Source: Siderastrea radians (taxonomy: Eukaryota > Cnidaria > Anthozoa > Scleractinia > Rhizangiidae). Taken from it: a stretch of 64,000 bases of DNA. The notes under the pieces are model-generated. The model saw nothing but the letters and a program-made list of their open reading frames with translations. It was not told the origin of the DNA and ran no database searches. Below, in pieces: positions 12,501 through 21,629 of the stretch (positions are counted from its first letter, which is position 1; every line of letters starts with the position of its first letter). The translations under genes and the position numbers were made by a program. Where the stretch lies: the NCBI GenBank assembly GCA_964017195.1, contig OZ024890.1, positions 53,361,841 to 53,425,840 on the forward strand, given 5' to 3'.

Positions 12501-13804
12501 GTGCGCGATAGAGGTGGTTTTAAAACTCTCTACGAAGCTTTGTGGGATCACCAGCGGTTCACATATCACTAGTATTTTACAAAATAGCACTATTCCAGAT
12601 AACAAGCGGAGCAAATTCTCGTTTTTACCCTTCAAAGAAGTCGAAGAAATATCACACTTTCGTGTCATTTCAAAATGGACGCCAGAAAGTGACGCCAGCA
12701 CAGAAACCGCTGATCAAGTCCGCCGCCTCATCTCGTTTCCAGTTCCCTTAGAGCTGCGCTTTGAGGAGACAACTATTTCCATATAATTTTTTCTACAACA
12801 GTTTCCACCCAATTTCTTTTCTTTTTCACCCAATTTTTTTCCTTATTGACGAGGTTAAGCAAGAAACCAGTGTTTTAATTTCGCCGGAGGGTGAAAAGTT
12901 ACGTGAAAAGACGAATTGAAGTTTACACTAAGACGCTTTCTGTTATCAGATCCATCATCAACTGCCTTACGATGAGATTAACATTCCTTTGTCATTGCTT
13001 ATAAAATGACATGATTAAATGAAAGGTGACAAATCAAAAACCCAATGCATGAGTTTTTGCTAACTTCTCTCTGACAAGTCACTTTCCGTCATGATTTTAT
13101 TAAATGTTATGACAGTTGTCATGGACACAGATATTTCATTTCTCTCTTTATATTAATAATCTGTCAATTGATGGAAAATTTGCGCGTAATCAAGGGTAAA
13201 AAAATCATAAAGAGCGAAAAGAACGGTGCTTAAAGATGCGTAATGGGCTGAAAGAGGCGTAAATTTTATTCAGCAAAGTCGTTCAAAACACAACGGGAAA
13301 ATCACCTTATATTTCATATTTGCCTGTCTTCTGCAAACAATAACCTGTCAATTAGCGCGCGTTAATAACCTGTATCGCGCGTTAAGAAGGATATAGAATG
13401 GTAAAAAGCATAAATAACAGTGCGTAAAGATTCGCTGAACGGCGTTAAAGAGCCGTGATGTATTTACAGCAATACCAGACAAAATACAGCGAGGAAATTT
13501 TGAATGAATAATGAGACGTAAAAATTTCATTTCGCTCTCTTTTTTCACAAGTAATAACCGCTAGTTACACCCATCTTCATTTTTGTGCTTTACGTATCTG
13601 TATTGCCCTTTACGCAGCCTTCATGCGTTCTGTGAATTTGGCCTATGCGCACGCGCTAAAACAAAATATTTTACAATTTACAACAGAGTCTGGTTTAAAA
13701 TCTAGCTTAATTGTAAAGAAACGTTTTTGTGACAAAGTTTAATGGCGTTTGCCAACACAGCACTCAGAAAACCGCTTAACGGTAAAAAAATCAGCAGTGA
13801 AAGG

Positions 13805-14253
13805 GTTAATGTTGTGTTTACCTAGACTTAAAACGATCCTAAATCTCTACATTGATTTAATGTTGTTTTAAAGTAAGTTTAAATCCTGTGAGAGATTTCG
13901 TGTTACGTTAAATGTGGCTTAAAATAGCCTTAAATCATTAATCTGATTTAATGTTATTTAAGTTAAACCTAAATTTGCCTAAATCTTCTAACAGATTTAA
14001 TGTCGTGTTTAAGTCTTCTTAAACTAAAGGTAAATCTTTCACGTTATTTAATATTCATGAAACATTTATTAAACATAGCTTAAATCATGGAACAAATTTA
14101 ACATGAATTTTGGAACATCTTAAACAATACTTAAATATGAAGTCTTGTTTAAGTCATATTTAGGTCGCCTAACGCTACATTAAATTGATCTTTAGATTTA
14201 ATGCCCGTTTAGTATTGCTTAAACTCTGCTTAAATTTGGCATTTCACCTAGTG
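13805..14253. repeat. Right subterminal repeat field of the CACTA element
   Basis: 'tttaag', 'cttaaa' and 'ttaaat' motifs alternate up to the right TIR, mirroring the left field in spacing and style but not in exact sequence. Sequences near 13180-13560, with repeated 'gcgtaaag' and 'gcgcgtta' motifs, border it on the inside. Confidence 0.8.
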
Positions 14254-14324
14254 GTTGAAACGTGACACGCGTGTCGAGCCGCTTGTACTAATGAGCCGGC
14301 TCTACACGCGCGTCCCGTTCAACG
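14254..14324. repeat. 71-bp hairpin at the junction of CACTA element and GPCR fragment
   Basis: gttgaaacgtgacacgcgtg at the left is matched, with a few mismatches, by the reverse complement of the segment ending cgcgcgtcccgttcaac. The loop is about 10 bp. It begins exactly at the transposon's right flank and covers the last dozen codons of the GPCR frame. Confidence 0.6.
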
Positions 14325-14875
14325 CCGCAGCAGACTCCGTCTTCAACTTTTGCAACGATTGATAGCGGTAGCATTATTATGAAGGAGAAAATCCAGATAA
14401 TAACTATCCAAATGTGAGCACTGGACTTCTTCATCTTGGGTTTGAAAGGGTTTGTAATGTACTTGCAGCGAACAACAGCCATAGAAGTGATTGTGAAGAT
14501 GCTTGAGAAATAGAAGATCGTCAGCAGAGGTTGAATTAGTCGACAGTAATACAAGGTTTTATGAATCCCCTTCATGTGCTCGTAGATGAATATCGGCATG
14601 GAAAATACGACAAAGCTGAAATCAGAGATTCCAAGATTCAAGATAAAAAGATCGTAAACCGATTTTTTGTGTCCCTTGCCCGCCATCACGGCAATAACCA
14701 GAATATTACCGCAAAAGCCGATGACAAGAGTAAAGATGTAGAAGCCAAACTTAACATTTCTTTCCGTTGCACTCGGCAGCGCGTCGTCGGTGTTGTTCGA
14801 CATAGTGTTGTTCAACATTTTTTCCTTAGCAAAAGGCCAGCGGTTCTTGCTCCAGCTCTTAGTTCCAAATTGCAA
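14288..14875 (-). pseudogene. Rhodopsin-like GPCR fragment, TM1-TM4 only
   Basis: The 195-residue frame starts with a short hydrophilic N-terminus containing NNT and NNTDD, possible N-glycosylation sites. It then shows class A landmarks: TM1 with GN (GFCGNILVIAV, about residues 50-75), TM2 with LNLGISD, a Cys before TM3 (YYCRLIQ), a DRY-position variant VRC at the end of TM3 (MAVVRCKYI), and TM4 with the conserved Trp (WIVIIWIFSF). After TM4 the receptor sequence gives way at VEDGVC to a palindrome-derived tail and a stop, so TM5-TM7 and the C-tail are missing. A full class A receptor needs about 300 or more residues, and cnidarian receptors of this kind are often single-exon. I therefore read it as a truncated gene beside the CACTA insertion. 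An intron leading to distant exons is less likely because no donor fits well. The ligand is unknown. Confidence 0.75.
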
Positions 14876-14889
14876 TTGAACTGAGACTT

Positions 14890-17260
14890 TCCGCCGGTAT
14901 TCGCTACTTTAGGGCCTCAATTTATTTTTTCTTGGCTGTGTACCACTCTACCAAGTATACAAACTCTCATAAACAAACCTTGTCGGGGAATATTTTAAAG
15001 TAAATTATGTCAGCTTAACCTGCAGCTGGTTGGAACTGTTTTAGTTTGTGTGCCGTGGGTAATTCGCCAAACCTGCAAACGAAAAGAACTTGTTATAAGT
15101 CGGAGATGATATCAGGTGGCCGTTTGGTTTTTAAGGACCTCAAGTTTAGTGCTCGAAGGCCCTGACCTTAGAGCACGGTGATTAGTTAGATTGCAGCTTT
15201 TGTGGCAATGGTGGCAATGGGGGCAGTTTCAGCCACCCCAACTTTACCTTGCTGATACAACCGACAGGAGGTAATACTGCAAGCATGAAACGTTGAGACT
15301 CAGAGAACCATTCATGAGATAGAGCATATACGACCTTGCTCAACTCCGTTATATGTTTTGGTGAAAGGATTAAGACTTAAGAATCAGGAAGATCCATTCT
15401 GAAGACGGAAGTGAACCTAGTTAAACCTCTTATTGGTTATTCTTGGATGTCAGCTGACTTTTCACTTAAACCCCCCACGTGGTTCCGTGCATCTCGGGGA
15501 TTTAAACAACGAAAGGCGCCTTCCCCTTGATTACACTGATTGGTTTTCCACTCATTAAATTAAGTTTAACAAATTAAAGCACTGGGCAGTTTGCGTTTCA
15601 TTGCTTCTGAGAATGATTTTCACTGCCACGTAAATAAAGACGAGCAATTAAAACAACCTCCCGTCACGCTCCACCTGTCAGAAGCCCTTGATTTGCATCT
15701 GTATGTGGTTGATCTATCTGGTAATGTTTTTTTTTAAATGCTCAATTTTTTTCAGAGATGAAAACCCCTTCTTCTTAAATTTCATGTTGAATGGACCAAG
15801 TGCTTTATTCCTCAGTTATCAAAATTGTTAGTCAAAATATACTTATTTTTTTGCCTGACAAAAGGACAAGGTCATCATGGAATTATCAACTTTGCGCTGA
15901 GTCAGAAACTGAGTTTCATTGGTTTTAAAAATAAATAAGTTTTAAGGCAGAGTGGTTTCTCACTAGCACTGCAAGGCCTCACCGTTACTATGGTAACCTC
16001 TATATTCAGCTTTATTACGGCCAATCTATTTTGGCCCGAATAAAGGCTGATACTGAAGCTGGCAGTGCCTTGCTTGACCCAGCTGATAATTTGGCATATT
16101 TTCATTTGAAGGGGAAGCATTTCTCCAAACTCTTTGAAACTTGGCAAGCAGTTTGAAGTCGCTCAGCATTGTCACTGAGTTCCAATGGAAGTTGAAATTC
16201 TAAACTTTTCTAGTTCTAAGCTGTTGTTCTGCTGTTCTGTTGAACTGTTGTTCTAAACTGTTGTAAATTCTAGTTCTAAAGGTTGATGTTCTAAACGATT
16301 CTAATGGAAGTTTCAGTCACGTGACTTGAAAAAGACATATGACGGGTGAAGTCTATAGTCGGAAATGGAGAACAGAATGCTCTCTCATTTTCATCTCTTT
16401 CCTTGTTATATGACTACTAACAAAAGCTTCATTATTTCACCTTTAATTCATGTCCATGTGTTAGCGGAAACGATCAATTAACGAAAACAAGTTACGTAAA
16501 ACAATGTCAAAATGTCTTTGAATATATTTAAATGATTGATACCAACTTAAAAAGTGAAAATACATTGGCGTCGCCCTTCTATAAGTATACCGACAAAGAA
16601 AGTTCTCAAAATTTTTAGTGCGAACTTTCCCCATGTTTAAAAAACATGTTCTGCGATGATCGTCAAGGAAGAAATGTTACGTGATTGGGATTCGAAAATG
16701 TTTTTTCGACATTTGACAAAGATAGAATATTTTAGTGTTGTTAAACGTAGCAGACTTACTGTCCATTACATTCTTCTTTGAATATTATGGTGAAATTGAC
16801 TTTGAAGCCTGTGCTTTTTTGAAAGCGATATCTGACGAAAAGGCAAACACGGAAACATTTAAACCATAGCAAATAGCAAGTCGGTCAGCGCTTCCGAAAA
16901 GCCATACAAATTCTATACAAATAAAAATATTTTGCTTGTTTTGTATTTCTGAGCATTTGATCATTTTCGATTGTTGTCATTGTCAGTAAGCACATGTCAA
17001 GCAAGCTTTACAAACGGTATAAAAATTCGGAACTTCAAGATAGTTTTGACCTCATTGTCACCGAAGACTTGATTAGCAGCATTTCTTCATCGTTGCCCAT
17101 CATTGCTATGAAGTTTTACCAGCCCCTCCCCTGTTAAAAAATGCATCGATCAACCACAACCAGGGTAGTGCGCGCGCAATTAACTATCTTTGTGACGTAT
17201 CAAAATAAATGATCATCATTTGAGCGAAGTGAATTTTGTTAAATTACAAGGTGACTTGAC
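14890..17260. other. Intergenic, no gene recognised
   Basis: AT-rich sequence without convincing coding frames. Simple repetition of 'ctgttgttctaaa' appears around 16200-16300. The last few hundred bases precede the possible four-exon gene starting at 17264 and may hold its promoter; I cannot point to a specific element. Confidence 0.4.
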
Positions 17261-17263
17261 AAG

Positions 17264-18712
17264 ATGAGAACGGTGATTTTCTTGTTCTTTTTTATTGTTA
17301 TTGTGCCGCTGTTATGCGAGGAAAACTCCTTGGTTGGATTCAGACTTTTTTATAACTACTCAAGAGGTAATTTTTACAGTTCTTTTCAAAAATAATGTTT
17401 GTAAAAATTGATCGTTTTCCTTAGATTCGCTTAATAACCAAAGGCATAAGATGCTGGTATCCCAAAATCTGGGTTCAACATGTTCAAGCAATTCAAGTTA
17501 AGTTTAGTCTTTAACAGTTGTATTTGCTGGAAAGTGAGGAAATGAAAATAAGTGAACATTAATTGTGTATTTATAACACTTACTCACTTACATCGTCTAT
17601 GAAAAGTGCGCATGCGAGTTATCTTGCACGCGCATAGAACTTCGAGCGTTTTATTATTGGCTAAATTTATACTAGGGACGTCAAAAAAAAAAAGGGAACG
17701 AAAAAGGGACAACAACAAGAAAAGGTTCAGTATTGGCACCAGTCATTTAAATTTGCAGAAATGATAGAGTTTATCACTGTTTTCATAGCCAATGTCCTTT
17801 CTTTTTTTCCGCATTGATACCATGTAGTGACTCCCTTTGTTTCCAGTGTTCATTCATTCTTCCGTTCACGTATGGTTTTACTTCATCTTTAAAAATCGCC
17901 TTTTTATTCCTTCTTTTCAGGCTTTCTTCAGTTTAATGGAAAAGCTCAAACTGTTGATCTCACTGTTACACTCGTGTGTTTCACGTTGGGTGTATTACAA
18001 ACAATTTTTGCATTTGACAAGTGGAGAAGCAAAACTCTTCGTCTCCATAGAGCCGGAAGAAACAATACCAGGCGTATTCGTGGTATTCGTGGTAAGTAAA
18101 ATTCGTTTAGCGCAGTTTTCGTACTTTGGAACCAAATAAAAATATAGTAAATTAACCAATCAGAATTCCGGTTTTCCACGTGGTAACCGGAATGGAAAAG
18201 TGCGAAGTTGCCAGACATGTTTTCGCGTGCAGTTCAGTGATTCCAGACTCCTAGAGTCTTCTTCCGGATTGCAAAATTTCGCAGTCAAAATTAGTTTATC
18301 ATAGGAGATAGTTTCTATAAGTAGGTAAGGTTGTGATGTAAAGAGCAAAAACTAAAATACTATGTTTTTTTTCACTCATAGAGTCAAACATCGAGCGCAT
18401 AGTGCTCAAAAGCGGGGAAGATCTCGTACCAGTAACAGCGGCCAGGGGGACGTTAATCAGACTGAAAGGCTCCACGATTGAAATGCTGATTTGGTTCATT
18501 CTACATGAGCAACGTGAGTTTGGAAAAATAGATTTTGTGGTTCTTTATTCTTTCACGGCCACCCAACAGATCGTTTCAGTGGAATACTTGTTCAAAAGGC
18601 CTTGCATGCAATCATTGCAGATATTCGAATTTCATTGTGGAGAAAACGTAGAATTTGTCATTTGGAGAAATGTCACCTGAATTGTTCAGGGGTAGCCAAC
18701 GAGAAAATTTAA
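17264..18712 (+). CDS. Predicted four-exon small secreted or membrane protein, unknown function
   Basis: Exons 17264-17366, 17921-18091, 18382-18513 and 18570-18712 join in phase 1 at all three introns to give 182 residues. Exon 1 encodes a clear signal peptide (MRTVIFLFFFIVIVPLLC). Exon 2 adds a hydrophobic stretch (DLTVTLVCFTLGVLQTIFAF) and a very basic segment (RAGRNNTRRIRGIR). Exon 3 has IEMLIWFIL. The last exon is basic with several Cys. Acceptor 1 has a strong pyrimidine tract (ccttcttttcag), and donors 2 and 3 are consensus (gtaagt, gtgagt); donor 1 (gtaatt) is weaker. I recognise no family. Exons 2 and 4 are also open in a second frame, so the assignment is uncertain. Uniform phase-1 introns are typical of extracellular proteins, which agrees with the signal peptide. 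Confidence 0.4.
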
Positions 18713-19085
18713 GCAGAATACTTGAAATGTTTTTTTTCCTGGTCTGTCAGGTTGATTTATGGACTTTTAAGAGATATTTGTCAAAGCTAAGACAGATTGA
18801 TCTGTTCGGGTCCTTTAGCTGAAAATTTAACTCGCAGAAAATTTTAGAGAACAGAGTCTCATTCACTGAATTTCCGAGCTGCTGTTGGCTCGCCAAAAAT
18901 GCTACCTGACCTTATTTCATACTCTAAACGAGGTATTTGCAACTGCATGTATTTGTTCGCTTCGGGAACAAAGGAAATTATTTTACCACGTAACGAAAAT
19001 TTGAGGGTGACGTTTCGCCAAAATGGAAAACTCTAGTTTTTGATCTCAAGTAAATTCGAATTTAGGAGGCGACTAAGGTCTTCTG
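18690..19085 (+). repeat. Dispersed repeat, copy 1 (about 370 bp; copy 2 at 20723-21095)
   Basis: From 'aacgagaaaatttaagcaga' to 'gcgactaaggtcttc' this matches 20723-21095 in the same orientation with about 80-85% identity by eye. It overlaps the last codons of the predicted gene ending at 18712, which weakens the 3' end of that model. Confidence 0.8.
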
Positions 19086-19105
19086 ACCAAATCATTGACT
19101 TACAC

Positions 19106-19285
19106 AATTAAATAAATGTAAAGAAGATCCTCGCAGTTATTAACGCAACTTATGCAGTTGCGAAAAGAAAGCCTGAAAAAATCAGGCTTGCCGGGATAAC
19201 TGCGAGGATCTTCTTTACATTTATTTCTTCATTCCGCAGTTCAAATATATGAATTTCATATATTCATAATTTCTTACACAATTAA
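19106..19285. mobile_element. MITE with near-perfect long TIRs
   Basis: The arm aaatgtaaagaagatcctcg continues into 'cagttat' and is repeated inverted at about 19197-19228. The core is about 60 bp and holds a small GCCTGA...TCAGGC hairpin. A partial relative with 'ataactgcgatgatcttctt' lies at about 47953-47985. Confidence 0.8.
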
Positions 19286-19753
19286 GTAAACCAATGCCTA
19301 GTCTGGGTAAATTGCGACAAGCAAAAATGCGACATGGCATGCGCGTCAAGTAGGAAATGAAATAGCCAGAAATGATAAGGTTACCGTAGAGATATTAAGT
19401 GTGAAACTGAAAACTGTAGCGAACTTTGTTTTTTTGATACGACACCGGCCTCTTCTCTGGAACGTTAGAGCTTGTTCGACAGTAAAAAATATATATAGTG
19501 TCAAACATCCTATATTCAGTCTGGTAGACAGTAGTATTGCCAACAGTATACTTAATCAACACTGAGACTCGTTCAGCTGTGTCCACTGACAGCTCACCGA
19601 TGTTCGATATATCCTTCGTATAATCCTGTTGATCTTTAGTATATTGTGTATAATTCGTAGTCCGGCATTGGACGAAATTCCAGCCAGTAAGGACAAGCTA
19701 ACAGTCTGAACAACATCATAGCAACTGAAAAGTTGTTTACTTATCACGCAGTG

Positions 19754-20171
19754 GCTATAATGCCCGGCAGCCGGAAAGGGTCTTAAATAGACTAGTTCAG
19801 AGATGCCTAACAGTCAGAAATTTTTATAGGATTTCTACGTTTTCTACAAAATGCCTCATCCTAACTACCTAAAAGTATTCTACCTTCGTTTAGAATTGTC
19901 AAGCGATTAGAGAAAGGATAGTGGCTTCGCAGCTGCTTAGTTCTGCGAGCTTGAGCATACTATGAAATCGCCATGTCATCGCCATCGACACTTCGAAACA
20001 TTTCTCGGTTTCGGTTGACTCACGGGCCCGGTTTCGGCTGAGACTACATGCCCAGCAGTCCAAACTTTCTACCGAATTTCTACGAAAAAGTTGCATGTTG
20101 ACCTCCTGAAAGTATTCCATCTTCCAGGCATTTAGTCTATTTAAGACCCTTTTCGGCTGCCAGGCATTTAG
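19754..20171. mobile_element. 418-bp MITE with about 40-bp TIRs
   Basis: The left end ggctataatgcccggcagcc continues to 'aagggtcttaaatagacta'. The right end is the reverse complement with two or three changes (ggctaaatgcctggcagccg on the minus strand). A second short copy of the terminal motif lies just inside the right end. There is no coding potential. Confidence 0.75.
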
Positions 20172-20722
20172 CCACAGCTACTGATTTAGTTGGCGGACAA
20201 GCACAAATAAATTCCACTTTACAGGGCGGCTCTATTCACCACCACTCAAAAATGACATCGAATCAGTATTAAATTTTGACCTCTGTGATCACTTAGCTGA
20301 TGAAACAGTTCCTTTTCAGAAAAGCAATGATCGAAATTATTCTGTTTGTACTACACTAAACTGTTTGTACGAGTAATGAGAACGTGAAATGCATGATTGC
20401 ATAAAGACGTCTCAAGTGCTATTTTCATTTTCGCGTACGGAGGGTAGCGAATAATTTGCATCTGCTTCAACGCCAATTCATTTGTTAGCATAAGAATCTT
20501 AAACGTCTAAAGTAAGGAGCTACACATGCTTTAGTTTTAGCTAGTAGGTAGGACTTATACCAACACTAAAAAAAACTGCCGCAGCTTAGATCATGTCAAA
20601 AACTACAACGATCAAACCATGTGAAGACAGCGATAACTTCAATCACACAAACTAGTAATTTTTGTGGTATTAAAAAAAGACCTAACTTCGTTAAATGTAT
20701 GTTGCCGAGCAATATACAAGGG

Positions 20723-21095
20723 CACCCAGCGAGAAAATTCAAGCAGAATGCTTCAAATGTTTTTCCTGGTTTGTCAGATTGATTTATGGCCTTTTAAAGG
20801 GATATTTGTGAGAGCTAAGAGAGGTTGAACCTTAGCTGAATATTTAGCTCGCAGAAAATTCTAGGGAACAGAGTCTCATTCGCCGAATTTCCGAACTGCT
20901 GTTGGCTTGCCGAAAATACTAGCTGACCTTATTTCATACTCTTCATACAAGGTATTTGCAACTCTATTTACTCTATTAATTTTACCGGCATGTCGAACGG
21001 AAGCTTTCGGTGACATTTCGCCAAAGTGGAAAACTCTAGTTTTTGATCTCAAGTAAATGCAAATTTATAAGGCGACTAAGGTCTTCCGAACAGAT
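20723..21095 (+). repeat. Dispersed repeat, copy 2 (see 18690-19085)
   Basis: Direct copy of 18690-19085 with small indels. It is followed by 'ggggcaaaaaatgtctttta', and no coding frame is shared by the two copies, so it is not a duplicated exon. Confidence 0.8.
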
Positions 21096-21629
21096 ATTTT
21101 CACCGAAAAGATCCGTTGGATGCCCCTGATTTTTGCCTTTTAGGGAATTTTTTTCTTAGGGGCAAAAAATGTCTTTTAGAGTAGTGCAAAACGAGGCCAG
21201 CTAGAAGTTCCAAACAGCCAACAGCAGCTAAGAAATTTGGGAAACAAGAAGTCTTTCCCTTTTTCCCTTAAGTTTTTTCCGTGACTTCAGATAAAGAATC
21301 CGAACAGATCAAAGTGTGTTAATTAGTATCGAAAATATCACTACACTTGCGATCTTGAGAAACAGAAAATGGTATTTTAAGCATTTCGCCAACATTTTCT
21401 TTTTGGGTTGTTTTGTTCTTTTTGCCCGTTATGCATGAAAATAACATATCTGAGCCTAAAAAACACAGGACAAGGTAAGCTGGAGAAAAGAGTTCGGAGT
21501 TATGCACATCCGTGTGCAATACAGAGGAAGGCTTGGTTTACGTATCGCTGTTGAATCTAGTGATTGTAAATGTCGTGGGATAAGAGAGAAAAACAGGCTA
21601 TTAGTGATGTTAAGAAGGATAATACGATC

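Larger units (their letters stand above)
6905..14253. mobile_element. 7.35-kb CACTA (EnSpm/CMC)-type DNA transposon, apparently non-autonomous
   Basis: The element begins CACTAGGCGAAATGGCAAAT. Its right end, read on the other strand, begins CACTAGGTGAAATGCCAAAT, and the TIR match continues through TTTAA. The 3-bp sequence 'gtt' flanks both ends (6902-6904 and 14254-14256). CACTA termini with a 3-bp target duplication define the CACTA superfamily. Extensive subterminal repeat fields, present here at both ends, are also known from that superfamily. Inside I see no long transposase frame. The interior is AT-rich with two tandem copies of another repeat (10219-10862) and a GC-richer segment near 12350-12790. 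A strongly fragmented transposase with many introns cannot be excluded without protein searches. Confidence 0.85.

Noticed and set aside
12331..12786. Plus-strand 151-codon open frame
   Set aside because: It has no motif and lies in the CACTA element opposite a better minus-strand donor; composition alone explains it.
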